Shown here piece after piece: positions 38,486 through 47,882 of a stretch of DNA of 64,000 nt (the first letter of the stretch is position 1; every line of letters starts with the position of its first letter). The translations under genes and the position numbers were made by a program. Under the pieces are notes generated by a model. The model was not told the origin of the DNA. It did no database searches and saw only the letters and a program-made list of their open reading frames with translations. Where the stretch lies: assembly GCA_019245415.1 (NCBI GenBank), contig JAFARO010000013.1, positions 62,001 through 126,000 on the forward strand. The letters are read 5' to 3'. Origin of the DNA: Alphaproteobacteria bacterium (GTDB lineage: Bacteria; Pseudomonadota; Alphaproteobacteria; Micropepsales; Micropepsaceae).

Positions 38486-40186
38486 ATGGAGATGGTCCGA
38501 AAGCATGGTGCGATGCTTGTGATTGCATTGAGCATCTTCGTTTCCGACACCCATGCCTCCACCCAGTGGGTGATGGGCTACTATGTTGGCTATCAGGCTT
38601 CCTCCTTCCCGCCCTCCGCCATCAACTGGACGGACCTGACGCACATCATTATGGCCCCGATGACGGCAAATGCGGACGGTTCGCTGGATACGAGCTTTGA
38701 CATCGACAAGGTGAACGGGCCCATTCTTGCCCAGACCATCTCGGCCAATGCCCATGGTGCCGGCCGCCAAGCGCTATTGATGCTGGGTGGCGCAGGCAAC
38801 GGCAAAAACATTTTGTCATCCGTCACAAACCATGAAGCGACATTCGTCGCCAATTTGCTCGCCGCTATGAGCAATCTTGGCTATGACGGGATAGATCTGG
38901 ATTGGGAGGACCACGTCGACTGGGCCAAATTCGACACCTTGGTACATGATCTGCGCAATGCAGCGCCCAACGCAATTCTGACCCTGCCTGGCCCTGCCCT
39001 CAATCTCAACACCGACACGGTCGACCCGCATATTCCGGATATCGTGAAAATGCTCGATCGCTTCAACATACAATCCTACGACGGCAGCACCGTCTATTCC
39101 GGCAGCGGCTGGGATAGCTGGTACGATTCGGCGCTCATGGGTGAGACGCCAAGCACACCGGTCGATATCAATTCCTCGCTCGGAGCCTATGTTGCCGCCG
39201 GCATTCCAAAAGCGAAACTCGGCATGGGGATCGGCTTCGCCGCCATATGCTATACAAATGGGATCACGCAGGCTTACCAGCCTACCGCCCCCGACACCCT
39301 GTTCGACGACGACAACTGGTTCACCTACGGACAGCTATACGGCACCAATGGCACGTTTGCTCAGCGCTACCGTCACTGGGATGCTTCGGCAGATGAGCCC
39401 TATCTGAGTCTTCCCCAGCCCGAGGCGCATGGCTGCCAGTTCATCTCCATGGAGGACGAGGCTTCGGTCGCGAAGAAGGGGGCGTATTCGCGAAAAAATG
39501 GTTTTGGCGGCATCATCGTTTGGACGCTGGGCGAAGGCTATGTGCCGTCCCATCCGGCACGGAACTTCATGCTCGATGCGGTCGCCAATGCCTTTCTCTA
39601 TCCCAATGCAACAGCGACAGCCGCTGTATCTGTCATGCAGGGCGACACGTGGCTCAAGCCGAGTGCGAGTCACCATTTTGATGCACTTGTTACGGGCACC
39701 ACGAACAAAGCCGTGAGCTGGAGCATCGCCGAGTCTGACTGCGGAACCATCGACGGAAAAGGCAATTATGCCGCGCCGACAAGCCAAAAGACCTGCCATC
39801 TGACGGCAACCAGCAGCGCCGATCCGAGCAGGACGGCGACCGTACAGATCACAATCACGAAAAAAGGATGGTCTCCCCAGATGACCGTAACGCGGTATTC
39901 GGAAGGCGTGTTCACCGTCACGACAACGGATTCGACAGTCGCATCCGTGTCTGTCGATTTGCCCGCGAGCATAACCTGCAATTGGGGCTATGATTTCACC
40001 GGAACGCAGAACGCCACCGTGTGCCCTGTTCCGCCCACGGGGACCAATTCCTTCTCGACCTATATCGTTTTCCCGGATTCTGGAGGCGCATACCCTTTCG
40101 AAATACGGTCAACAAACAACCGTTTGACCAAGCAGACTCTCACCGTTCCAAGCTGCAATCCCGACTCGAATGGCGTTTGCCAATAA
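38486..40186 (+). CDS. secreted GH18 chitinase-like glycoside hydrolase with Ig-like tail
   Basis: A protein of 566 residues from ATG 38486, with an AAGG ribosome binding site; earlier starts give a poor N-terminus. There is a signal peptide (MLVIALSIFVSDTHA). The GH18 barrel contains YDGIDLDWED, the DxxDxDxE catalytic motif with the acid Glu, and also MGYYVGYQ, LLMLGGAGN and GGIIVWTLGEG. After about residue 380 follows a bacterial Ig-like domain (AVSWSIAESDCGTIDGKGNY) and a second beta-rich domain with paired cysteines. It would hydrolyse chitin or a related N-acetylglucosamine polymer outside the cell. It stands alone. Confidence 0.92.
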   Translation: MEMVRKHGAMLVIALSIFVSDTHASTQWVMGYYVGYQASSFPPSAINWTDLTHIIMAPMTANADGSLDTSFDIDKVNGPILAQTISANAHGAGRQALLMLGGAGNGKNILSSVTNHEATFVANLLAAMSNLGYDGIDLDWEDHVDWAKFDTLVHDLRNAAPNAILTLPGPALNLNTDTVDPHIPDIVKMLDRFNIQSYDGSTVYSGSGWDSWYDSALMGETPSTPVDINSSLGAYVAAGIPKAKLGMGIGFAAICYTNGITQAYQPTAPDTLFDDDNWFTYGQLYGTNGTFAQRYRHWDASADEPYLSLPQPEAHGCQFISMEDEASVAKKGAYSRKNGFGGIIVWTLGEGYVPSHPARNFMLDAVANAFLYPNATATAAVSVMQGDTWLKPSASHHFDALVTGTTNKAVSWSIAESDCGTIDGKGNYAAPTSQKTCHLTATSSADPSRTATVQITITKKGWSPQMTVTRYSEGVFTVTTTDSTVASVSVDLPASITCNWGYDFTGTQNATVCPVPPTGTNSFSTYIVFPDSGGAYPFEIRSTNNRLTKQTLTVPSCNPDSNGVCQ

Positions 40187-40332
40187 AGTCAGTGACGGAG
40201 ATCGAGTTCAAATGGAACAGTAGTCGGTTCCGACAAAACCGAACTTAGCCGCAAACGCGTCGCTTTTTGGCGGCCCAGGCAATTTTGAGGCGGCAACCCA
40301 GCCTAGCTGGCAAAAAAGACTTTCCTTGCGCT

Positions 40333-40353
40333 CATCGCACAGCTCTTGCGATG
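40333..40353 (-). terminator. possible terminator of the hyf-like operon
   Basis: A stem CATCGCA-CAGCTCT-TGCGATG lies directly after the hyfI-like stop on the minus strand and is followed ~11 nt later by a six-T run (plus-strand AAAAAA, 40312-40317). The gap makes it a weak candidate. The rest of 40187-40354 contains no gene. Confidence 0.35.
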
Positions 40354-40354
40354 C

Positions 40355-40888
40355 TCATCCACGGACCGACCTGGGCAATCGCCGTTTCATCAGGGCCAGG
40401 AGACCCGCCAGCAAATCCCGTGGGCTTGGTGGACAGCCTTTGACGTGCAGATCGACGGGCACGACCGTGCTCACGGCGCCGACCACGCCGTAAGCCTCCG
40501 CGAACAGTCCGCCGTTGCGCGCGCAGTCGCCGACGGCGACCACCCATTTGGGATCGGGCGTGGCGGCGTAGGTGCGCTCCAGCGCTTCCCGCATATTCTT
40601 GGTGACCGGCCCGGTCACCAGCAGGACATCGGCATGACGCGGTGACGCCACGAAATGGAAGCCGAAGCGCTCAAGATCGTAGAAGGCGTTGTTGAGCGCA
40701 TGGATCTCCAGCTCGCAACCGTTGCAGGATCCGGCGTCCACCTGGCGGATCGAAAGGCTCCGGCCGAGCTTGCGGCGCGCGGTCTCGTGGACGCGCTCGG
40801 CGAGTTCCGCCAGCGCTTCGTCGCTCACGCGCGGCGCGCGCTCCGTCAAGGGCGGTGAAAGCAGGCTTCCGAGCATCAAGCGTCGCAT
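40355..40888 (-). CDS. hyfI: hydrogenase-4/complex I small subunit-like (HyfI/NuoB-like)
   Basis: A protein of 177 residues, last gene of the operon. It keeps the four cysteines of the proximal cluster: Cys55 and Cys58 (SCNGCELEI), Cys122 (GDCARNGG) and Cys152 (KGCPPSP), so it can hold one [4Fe-4S] centre at the position of cluster N2. In hydrogenase-4 a HyfH ferredoxin lies between HyfG and HyfI; here the two genes are 9 bp apart with nothing between, so the electron wire to a partner is missing. The N-terminal ~40 residues are an extra leader. The role follows that of the large subunit. Confidence 0.85.
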   Translation of the reverse strand: MRRLMLGSLLSPPLTERAPRVSDEALAELAERVHETARRKLGRSLSIRQVDAGSCNGCELEIHALNNAFYDLERFGFHFVASPRHADVLLVTGPVTKNMREALERTYAATPDPKWVVAVGDCARNGGLFAEAYGVVGAVSTVVPVDLHVKGCPPSPRDLLAGLLALMKRRLPRSVRG

Positions 40889-40897
40889 GGGCGCGTC

Positions 40898-42400
40898 TCA
40901 CAGGTCATGGCCGGCATAGGAGCAGTTGAACGATTTGTTGCAGAGCGGGAAATCGGCGACGATGTTGCCTTCGATCGCCGCCTCGAGCAGCGGCCATTGG
41001 AACCAGGATGGATCGCGCAGATGCGCGCGCGCGAGGGTTCCATCGCCGTTCATCCTGACCCAGGCGAAGATGTCGCCGCGAAAACCCTCCACCAGCGCGG
41101 AGCCCTCGCCGTCGCGAAATTCCAGAGGCGCGCGGATGTTGCCTTCGGGCAGTAAATCGAGCATTCGCGCGATCAGCGCCAGGCTGTCTTCGACCTCGCG
41201 CATGCGGATCCAGACCCGGGAATCGACGTCGCCGCGCTCGCGCGTCCGAGGCTCGACATTCAACAAATCGTAGGGCGCTTGCGGAAATGCCTTGCGCGCA
41301 TCGAATGCCCGCCCGGAGGCGCGGCCGACATAGCCGCCGGCGCCGAATCGCTGCGCCAGCTCGGGCTTCAAGATGCCCGTCATGACGGTGCGGTCCTGGA
41401 GCGAGGTCGTTTCTTCATAGAGACGGATCAGCGCCGGAAAGCGGCGACGGATGTCGACGAGAAGCCGTTTCAGGCATTTGACGCCGGACCGCTCCAGGTC
41501 GCGGACGATGCCGCCGGGCACCACGCAATCCATCATCAGCCGATGACCGAAAGTCTTCTCGGTGGCGCGCAGCACGCGCTCGCGCAAGACCGCGCAATGC
41601 GCCTGCATCAGGCTGAAGGACGCGTCGTTGCAGATCGCGCCGATATCGCCCAGATGGTTCGCGACGCGCTCCATCTCCAGCATGATCGCCCGGGCATAGG
41701 CGGCGCGTGCGGGGACGCGAACATCGCAAGCCGCCTCGACGGCCTGCGCGAAGGCGGTGGCATAGGCCACGGTGCTGTCGCCCGATGCGCGTCCCGCCAG
41801 CTTTGCCGCGCGATCCAGAGGCGCGCCGATCAAGAGTCCTTCGATGCCCTTGTGGACATAACCCAGACGCTCTTCCAAGCGAACCACGGTTTCGCCGCTG
41901 GCCGAGAAGCGGAAATGTCCCGGCTCGATGATGCCGGCATGGACCGGCCCGACGGGGATCTGATGCACGCCGTGCCCTTCGACCGGGAGGAAACGGTAGG
42001 GCGCCTCAGCTTTGGGTGCCTGCGCATCGCCCAGCGGCGCTCGAACGCCCCATCGACCGTGGTCGAGCCACGGGCGCGCATCCGGCAAACCCTCGGCGAC
42101 CACACCGTGGAGATCCTGGATCGCGCGTTCCAGGCGGATGGCCGGCGCGTGGCGCGCGCCGACGGACGGATAGCGGCCGTTGTCGGTTCTCAAGCTCATG
42201 ATGCCGAAAGCGCTGGCTTCGGCCTCGAACAGAGCCATGTGCACACAGTCCGGCTCGGCCCAGAGCGCGCTCAAAGTCCAATGCCCTTGGGCAAGCTGGT
42301 GGCAGGCGAAGGTCCATGCCTCGACGTCGACGACGGCGCGCGCCCATGGCCGGTGCTCGGCCTGTCGTCCATCGGCGATCATCTCAGTCAGCACGGACAT
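40898..42400 (-). CDS. hyfG: hydrogenase large subunit-like protein lacking nickel ligands (HyfG/NuoCD-like)
   Basis: A 500-residue protein joining a NuoC-like N-terminal part and a NuoD/HycE-like part from about residue 150 (GPVHAGIIEPGHFRF, then RLEERLGYVHKG). In [NiFe] hydrogenases the next motif is RVCGICG; here it is RASGDST, with Ser206 and Ser209 replacing both cysteines. The C-terminal DPCxxC is replaced by FPLCNKSFNCSY. It therefore cannot hold the usual NiFe site. This is the mark of Ehr complexes, which relate complex I to group 4 hydrogenases. It probably couples an unknown redox step to ion pumping. The gene is 4 bp after hyfF. Confidence 0.88.
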   Translation of the reverse strand: MSVLTEMIADGRQAEHRPWARAVVDVEAWTFACHQLAQGHWTLSALWAEPDCVHMALFEAEASAFGIMSLRTDNGRYPSVGARHAPAIRLERAIQDLHGVVAEGLPDARPWLDHGRWGVRAPLGDAQAPKAEAPYRFLPVEGHGVHQIPVGPVHAGIIEPGHFRFSASGETVVRLEERLGYVHKGIEGLLIGAPLDRAAKLAGRASGDSTVAYATAFAQAVEAACDVRVPARAAYARAIMLEMERVANHLGDIGAICNDASFSLMQAHCAVLRERVLRATEKTFGHRLMMDCVVPGGIVRDLERSGVKCLKRLLVDIRRRFPALIRLYEETTSLQDRTVMTGILKPELAQRFGAGGYVGRASGRAFDARKAFPQAPYDLLNVEPRTRERGDVDSRVWIRMREVEDSLALIARMLDLLPEGNIRAPLEFRDGEGSALVEGFRGDIFAWVRMNGDGTLARAHLRDPSWFQWPLLEAAIEGNIVADFPLCNKSFNCSYAGHDL

Positions 42401-42404
42401 CGCC

Positions 42405-43850
42405 TCAACCCAACATGCGCGCGACGTGTTGGAACCAGGCGGCGATTGCCGCCGGTAGGAAGATGCCGGCGCCCAGCACGATCGCCAGATGCAGGATCAT
42501 CGGCGCATGCGTCATGCGCGATGGCGCGAGGCTGCCAGTGGGCTCGCCGAAGGCGAGGCTGTTCAGCCGAAGGAACAGCGCGCCCAGCGAGACCAGAAGT
42601 CCGATGACCAGAACAATCGCGAGCAGCGGCTTGTGCGCGAACGCCGAGCTCACCACCAGGAACTCGCTGGTGAAGACGCCGAATGGCGGCAGACCGGCGA
42701 TCGCGGCCACGCTGGCCACGAAGATCCAGCCGAGGAGCGGATGGCTGGAGGTCAGCCCGGTGATGTCGGCAATCCGCTGCGAGCCCTTGATCCGGGTCAT
42801 GTGGCCGATGGAGAAGAAGATTCCGGACTTGGTCAGGCTGTGCATCGCCATGTGCAGCAGGCCCGCGAAATTTGCGAGCGGGCCGCCAAGGCCGAAGGCG
42901 AAAGCGATGATGCCCATGTGCTCTATCGAGGAATATGCGAAGAACCGCTTCACGTCGCGCCTGCGGTAGAGCATGAAGCCGGCGAACAGGATCGACACGA
43001 GCCCCATGGTCATCATCAAGGGTCCTGGAGCGACCGCCCCGGGGTTGGCCGCGAGCAGCAGCTTGAACCGCAGGATCGCGTAGATCGCGACGTTGAGCAG
43101 CAGGCCCGACAGGACCGCCGAAATCGGCGTGGGGCCTTCCGCATGGGCGTCGGGCAGCCAAGCGTGCAGCGGCACGAGCCCTGCCTTGGTGCCGTAGCCG
43201 AGCATCAGGAAAGCAAAGGCGATGTTGAGCAGTGCCGGATCGAAACGCGAGGCATTGGCGAGCAACGTGCCCCAGGTCATGGCCGGAAGGCCGTCGCCCA
43301 CCACGGGCTGCGCCGCCATATAGACGAGGATCGTCCCGAACAGCGCCAGCGCGATCCCGACGCTGCCGAGAATGAAGTATTTCCAGGCCGCTTCGAGCGC
43401 CTCGCGTGTCCGGTAGAGGCTGACCATGATGACCGTCGTCAGCGTCGCGAACTCCACCGCCACCCACATCAGGCCCGTGATGTCGGTCAGGAGCGCCAGG
43501 TTCATCGATCCCATCAGGAACTGGAACATCGCGTGATAGAAGCGCAGATAGCGCGGCGTGAGCCGGCCGGTCTCGACTTCGTGCGCGATGTAGCCGGCGC
43601 TGAACACACTGGTCGTGAATCCGACCAGCGTGTTGATCACGATGAAGACAATGTTGAGATCGTCCACGGCGAGCAAAGCGCCCGCTGCCGGACGGACGAT
43701 GAGGAGCGCGAGCGCGGCAACGAAGGTCAGGAACGACGCCAGCACGTTGATCCAGCCGCCGAGCCGGCTGAACGGCACGATCACCAGCACCAGCGCTGCG
43801 CAGGCGGGAACGATGAGGGTCGCCAGTGCGGGATCGATCGGCGGCATCAT
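42405..43850 (-). CDS. hyfF: antiporter-like membrane subunit (HyfF/NuoM-N-like)
   Basis: A protein of 481 residues with about 14 hydrophobic helices of the Proton_antipo_M fold. Key features are a Glu in MWVAVEFATL, a Lys in YGTKAGLVPLHAWLPDAHAEGP and HMGIIAFAFG, the charged chain typical of proton- or sodium-pumping subunits. ATG 43850 overlaps the hyfE stop as ATGA. It would be one of two ion-channel modules of the membrane arm. Numerous starts upstream in this frame lie inside hyfE and are rejected. Confidence 0.9.
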   Translation of the reverse strand: MMPPIDPALATLIVPACAALVLVIVPFSRLGGWINVLASFLTFVAALALLIVRPAAGALLAVDDLNIVFIVINTLVGFTTSVFSAGYIAHEVETGRLTPRYLRFYHAMFQFLMGSMNLALLTDITGLMWVAVEFATLTTVIMVSLYRTREALEAAWKYFILGSVGIALALFGTILVYMAAQPVVGDGLPAMTWGTLLANASRFDPALLNIAFAFLMLGYGTKAGLVPLHAWLPDAHAEGPTPISAVLSGLLLNVAIYAILRFKLLLAANPGAVAPGPLMMTMGLVSILFAGFMLYRRRDVKRFFAYSSIEHMGIIAFAFGLGGPLANFAGLLHMAMHSLTKSGIFFSIGHMTRIKGSQRIADITGLTSSHPLLGWIFVASVAAIAGLPPFGVFTSEFLVVSSAFAHKPLLAIVLVIGLLVSLGALFLRLNSLAFGEPTGSLAPSRMTHAPMILHLAIVLGAGIFLPAAIAAWFQHVARMLG

Positions 43851-44509
43851 TGCCGTTCTCCCCGGAAGCGGTCGAGGGCGGCGACATCGACCGTGTCGAA
43901 TCGCTCGCGGATGCGGAACAAGAAGATGCCGATGACGATGAAGGCGATGAGGACCGAAAACGCGACGCTGATCTCCACCACCATCGGCATGCCGTGCGCG
44001 CCGGTGCCGGCGAGGATCAGGCCATTCTCCAGGGACATGAACCCGATTACCTGACCCACTGCGTTGCGGCGCGTCACCATGATCAGGAGGCCCAGCAGGA
44101 CGACGGACAGCGCAAACGCGATATCCTCGCGCGCGATGACGTTGGAGGCTTCCGTGGCGCGCAGCATCAATCCCATGGACAGCGCGACAAGCACCATGCC
44201 CGCGAGCATGGTCGGGCCGATGCCGCTCACGGTCTCGATCGTGCGATGGATGCCGAGCGAGCGGATGAGATAGCGCAGGACAAGAGGAATGATGATGGCC
44301 TTGAGGGTGACCGCAATGACCGCCGTGACAAGCAGATGCGGGGCGCGCTGCGCCAATGCCTGCCACGCAACGGCCGCAGCCAGCAGCGCCGACTGCAGCG
44401 CGAAAGCGTTGATGAGCGACGGCAGGCGGTCCTGATAGAGCATCACGAAGCTCATCAGCACGAGGCTCCCGGCCAGCAGGTGGGCGAGGTCGAAGCTGAT
44501 CGCGCCCAT
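43847..44509 (-). CDS. hyfE: HyfE-like membrane subunit (NuoK-related)
   Basis: A protein of 220 residues with about seven hydrophobic helices and few charged residues. Length and the acidic helix patterns (MSLENGLILAG) match HyfE and the C-terminal NuoK-like region of that family, including a buried Glu in that segment. It starts one base after the end of hyfC and overlaps hyfF by ATGA, so the order hyfC-hyfE-hyfF is tight. It is a structural part of the membrane arm. HyfD, present in E. coli hyf, is absent here. Confidence 0.85.
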   Translation of the reverse strand: MGAISFDLAHLLAGSLVLMSFVMLYQDRLPSLINAFALQSALLAAAVAWQALAQRAPHLLVTAVIAVTLKAIIIPLVLRYLIRSLGIHRTIETVSGIGPTMLAGMVLVALSMGLMLRATEASNVIAREDIAFALSVVLLGLLIMVTRRNAVGQVIGFMSLENGLILAGTGAHGMPMVVEISVAFSVLIAFIVIGIFLFRIRERFDTVDVAALDRFRGERQ

Positions 44510-44510
44510 A

Positions 44511-45461
44511 TCAGAAGCTCCCCGAGACGAGGCGCAGCAGAACCGCCAGCAGCGTCAGCATCAGCGCGGCGCCGAGGAATTGCGGCACGCGGAAAACCCG
44601 CATCTTGGCGATGGAGACTTCGAACAGGCCGAGCAGGAAGGCGAGAGCGACGATCTTTGCGAGATAGACCAGGAGCCTTTCGGCATAGGGCGGCCATCCG
44701 CTCCAATGGATATCCGCGCCCCAGGGCAGGAACACCGCGATGATCAACGATAGATAAAGCAGGAGCTTGAGCGAAGATGCGAGCTCGATCAGCGCGAGAT
44801 GGCGCCCGGAATATTCGAGCACCATCGCCTCATGCACCATGGTCAGCTCGAGATGGGTCGACGGATTGTCGATCGGGATGCGGCCGTTCTCTGCGATCGC
44901 CACCATGATGAGGCCGATCAGGCCCAGCCCCAGCGAAATGCGAAGACCCAAGGCCGGCGACTGCACAAAGGCGGTGATCGCCGGCAGATGCGTGGAGCCG
45001 GCAATGAGCGCCAGCGCGAAGATCAGCATCAGCATCGCAGGCTCGGCGACCGATGCGATCATCACCTCGCGACTGGCGCCGATGCCGCCGAAGCTCGTCC
45101 CGATATCGAGCCCGGCCAGCGCAAGGACGAAGCGCGCGCTCGCAAGCAGACCGACGATGGCGATCAAGTCGGCCGCAGACGCCAGAACTGGGTCGGTTCC
45201 GAGGACCGGAATCAGCGCGGCCGCGACCCAAGTGAAAGCGAGTATGACGGTGGGTGCCAGATCGAACAGCCAGGACGCGTTGTCGGCGAGCACGCTTTCC
45301 TTGCGCAACAGGCGCGCAAGGTCGCGATAGGGCTGCAGGATCGAGGCGCCGCGCCGCAGCTGGAAACGCGCTTTTGTCTTGCGCACGATCCCCGTGATCA
45401 GCGGCGCCAAGATCAGCGCCAGCACGCTTTGCGCGCCTTGGAGCGCCAACGCAGCCGTCAT
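44511..45461 (-). CDS. hyfC: HyfC/NuoH-like membrane subunit
   Basis: A protein of 316 residues from ATG 45461, overlapping the hyfB stop as ATGA; ATG 45467 is possible. It is a NuoH/HyfC-type protein with about eight helices. Loops typical of the quinone or interface region are present: RRGASILQPYRDLARLLRKE, GLDIGTSFGGIGASREVM, then AENGRIPIDNPSTHLELTM and HEAMVLEYSGRHLAL. It connects the hydrophilic HyfG/HyfI module to the ion-pumping membrane arm. Confidence 0.9.
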   Translation of the reverse strand: MTAALALQGAQSVLALILAPLITGIVRKTKARFQLRRGASILQPYRDLARLLRKESVLADNASWLFDLAPTVILAFTWVAAALIPVLGTDPVLASAADLIAIVGLLASARFVLALAGLDIGTSFGGIGASREVMIASVAEPAMLMLIFALALIAGSTHLPAITAFVQSPALGLRISLGLGLIGLIMVAIAENGRIPIDNPSTHLELTMVHEAMVLEYSGRHLALIELASSLKLLLYLSLIIAVFLPWGADIHWSGWPPYAERLLVYLAKIVALAFLLGLFEVSIAKMRVFRVPQFLGAALMLTLLAVLLRLVSGSF

Positions 45462-47467
45462 AGCCATAGTGCCAGCACTGCGAGCAGCACGACGAGCGAG
45501 AGGAACACCAGCATCAGATAACGCCGGATGGTCAGGAACTGGAGCGGGTTCATCGTGTCGGCAACGAACCCGACGCCGCGCGCGATCGGCGCGAAGATCG
45601 CTTCCCAGACCGGATCGATGAGCCGGACATGAATCCGTGCCGCTGCGGTGTCGCCCGGCTGCGGCATGAAGACTTCTTCGCGTGCGCGGAAGGCGATCGT
45701 CCCGAACACCCGGCGGATCGGCTGCGCGAAGCTCTCCGCGCCGTATTGGGTCGCGGGGCTTGGATCGGGAAAGCCGCAATCCCAGGCCGGCGCGCGGCGG
45801 CTGGTGCCATTCGCCAGAATGCGCAGCGCAAGCATCACCAGCGCGATGGCGGCGGCCAGCAAGGCCAACAGAACCAAGCCGTTATAGCTGTTCGCGCTTC
45901 CCAGAGAGGGAACGAGCGGCGACCAGGGCGCCGCCAAGCCGCGACTTGGCATGTGGTCGGACGCGATCATTTGCGAGACGGGCGCGAGCGCGGCCGTGAA
46001 AGTGCCCGGCACTGCACCTGCAACGATGCAGAGTGCGGCAAGCCCTGCCATCGCCGCGAGCGATATCTTGTCGGTCTCGCGCCCCGTTTCCGCTTGCGGG
46101 CTGCGCGCGCGGCCGAGGAACGTGATGCCGAACGCCTTCACGAAACACGCTGCCGCCAGTGCCGCAGCAAGCGCCAGCATTGCGCCTGCGGCCGGGGCGA
46201 GGAAGCGCAAGCCCCATTGGGGGAAATGCGGGCTCAGAAATATCGCCTGGAAGGTCAGCCATTCCGACGCGAAGCCGTTGAGGGGCGGCAATGCAGAGAT
46301 CGCAGCCGCGCCGATCAGGAAATAAGCAGCCGTCTTCGGCATGCGATGAATGAGGCCGCCGAGCCGCTCCATGTCGCGCTCGCGGGTCGCGCCGAGCACG
46401 GCGCCGGAGCCGAAGAACAACAGGCTCTTGAAGAGCGAGTGGTTGAAGACGTGGAAAAGCGCGGCCGTCGCCGCCAGGGCCGCCGCCGCATGCAGACCAT
46501 TGGCGCGGAACGCGAGCGCGAGCCCGAGGCCCACGAAGATGATGCCGATATTCTCGACCGTGTGATAGGCGAGAAGGCGCTTTAGATCGTGCTCCATCAG
46601 GGCGTAGAGCACGCCGAGCACGGCAGTGACGCCGCCGAGCGCGATCACAACCGCCGAGAGACGCCAATCGGAGAGGTTTGCCAGGTCGAATGCGACGCGC
46701 GCGAAGGCATACACGGCGACTTTGGTCATCACGCCGCTCATCAGCGCGGAGACGTGGCTGGGCGCCGCGGGATGGGCAAGCGGCAGCCAGACATGCAGCG
46801 GCACGATGCCGGCTTTCGACCCCGCGCCGAGCAGCACCAGAAAGAGCACCAGTGCGGCTGTCTGCAGATCCGGCGCATGCGCGCGCATCGCGGCGAAGGC
46901 ATAGTTGCCGTCCGTGCCTGCCAGCACCCCGAAGGCGAGCAGAAGCGCCAGTGTCCCAAAGCCGGCCATCACGATATAGATGAAGCCGGCGCGCCGGTTG
47001 GTCGCGTCGCGGTCGTGGCTGAGCACCAGGGCCCAGGACGTCAGCGACATGAACTCCCAAGCGAACAGAAAGCTGAAGGCATCGTCCGCCAGCACCACCA
47101 GGTTCATGGCCGCGATAAACGCCGGGAAGAACGGCAGCACGCGCTGTGGCGCGGTTTCATGCCGGCCATAGCCCAAGGCGAAGATGCTCGAAGCGGCAGC
47201 GCCGAGATTGACGACGACGAGAAAGAACGCCGCCAAAGCATCGAGCCGGAAATTCGCACCGAGCCATGGCAGGCCGATGGGCAGACGCAATGTCTCGATC
47301 CCACCGCCAAAGAGGCCGAGCGCCGAAAGAGAAAGCGCGACGAGCGTGAGCGCCGCGGTTGCACCATAGGTCAAGACTCGCCCAGGGACGTTTGCGGCAA
47401 GGATCGTTGCGGCAACAGCGACAGCGAAGAGACCGGCCACGCACAGCAACAGCGCTACGAGCATCAT
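45458..47467 (-). CDS. hyfB: antiporter-like membrane subunit (HyfB/NuoL-like)
   Basis: A protein of 669 residues with about 16 helices. Proton_antipo_M marks include FAWEFMSLTSWALVLS with the pump Glu, GAGSKAGIVPLHVWLPLAHP with the pump Lys, and KRLLAYHTVENIGIIFVGLG. The C-terminal ~100 residues form a HyfB-typical extension with further helices (PLQFLTIRRYLMLVFLSLVV). It starts inside the stop of an XRE regulator gene (ATGA, 47467), so the regulator and complex are cotranscribed. It would pump protons or sodium. Confidence 0.9.
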   Translation of the reverse strand: MMLVALLLCVAGLFAVAVAATILAANVPGRVLTYGATAALTLVALSLSALGLFGGGIETLRLPIGLPWLGANFRLDALAAFFLVVVNLGAAASSIFALGYGRHETAPQRVLPFFPAFIAAMNLVVLADDAFSFLFAWEFMSLTSWALVLSHDRDATNRRAGFIYIVMAGFGTLALLLAFGVLAGTDGNYAFAAMRAHAPDLQTAALVLFLVLLGAGSKAGIVPLHVWLPLAHPAAPSHVSALMSGVMTKVAVYAFARVAFDLANLSDWRLSAVVIALGGVTAVLGVLYALMEHDLKRLLAYHTVENIGIIFVGLGLALAFRANGLHAAAALAATAALFHVFNHSLFKSLLFFGSGAVLGATRERDMERLGGLIHRMPKTAAYFLIGAAAISALPPLNGFASEWLTFQAIFLSPHFPQWGLRFLAPAAGAMLALAAALAAACFVKAFGITFLGRARSPQAETGRETDKISLAAMAGLAALCIVAGAVPGTFTAALAPVSQMIASDHMPSRGLAAPWSPLVPSLGSANSYNGLVLLALLAAAIALVMLALRILANGTSRRAPAWDCGFPDPSPATQYGAESFAQPIRRVFGTIAFRAREEVFMPQPGDTAAARIHVRLIDPVWEAIFAPIARGVGFVADTMNPLQFLTIRRYLMLVFLSLVVLLAVLALWL

Positions 47468-47772
47468 GAGGGCATCCGCGCCTGCGCCCGCGAATGGGTC
47501 GCTGAAGAGATTTCTTCCCGTTCCGCGGCCAGGACCAAGCGCACGCCGCGTCCGCAGGCATGGCTTTCGGCGTTTTCACCGATCAGTTCGACTCCGGCGT
47601 TCTGAAGCGCGGCGATCACGCGCGTCAGCGACGACGAGTTGCCTCGCACGATGCCGGCACTCGCCTCCATGCGCTGGATCGTGGGCACTGAAACGCCGGC
47701 GCGCGCGGCTAGAGCGCGCTGGTCGAGCGCCAGCAGCATCCGTGCGGCGCGCATCTGCCCCGATGTAATCAT
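47464..47772 (-). CDS. small XRE-family regulator, first gene of the hyf-like operon
   Basis: A protein of 102 residues with one helix-turn-helix in its first 60 residues (MRAARMLLALDQRALAARAG, then VSVPTIQRMEAS). It is followed by a short conserved segment (ALQNAGVELIGENAESHACG and RGVRLV) and a basic tail. It overlaps hyfB by ATGA. Two palindromes cover its start, so it probably represses itself and the whole complex. It is a paralogue of the regulator at 47917-48162, with which it shares the VSVPTIQRMEAS/LSVPTIQRMEAS helix and the GRGVRL end. Confidence 0.85.
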   Translation of the reverse strand: MITSGQMRAARMLLALDQRALAARAGVSVPTIQRMEASAGIVRGNSSSLTRVIAALQNAGVELIGENAESHACGRGVRLVLAAEREEISSATHSRAQARMPS

Positions 47773-47797
47773 GTTTTAAACATCATATATACATGTT
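47771..47797. promoter_or_regulatory. palindromic operator at the start of the hyf-like operon
   Basis: ATGTTT-T-AAACAT (47771-47783) is a perfect palindrome overlapping the regulator start codon. AACAT-N9-ATGTT (47779-47797) is a second inverted repeat sharing an arm. The region is strikingly AT-rich (CATATATACATG) and probably also contains the -10 box. The remaining 47798-47916 shows no gene. Confidence 0.55.
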
Positions 47798-47882
47798 AGA
47801 ATACAACTAGTCAACTTTCGCAATCTCGTTGCGATGTGCCAACACCTATTTTGAATATAATTTGTTAAAAGGTCGAAAGCGG

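Noticed and set aside
40355-42400. A working [NiFe] hydrogenase
   Set aside because: Both cysteines of the first nickel-binding pair are serines and the DPCxxC motif is missing; no maturation genes are in the window.
42489-44054. A 521-residue plus-strand frame over hyfF
   Set aside because: Highly charged, repetitive composition without domains; hyfF on the minus strand is a clear membrane subunit.
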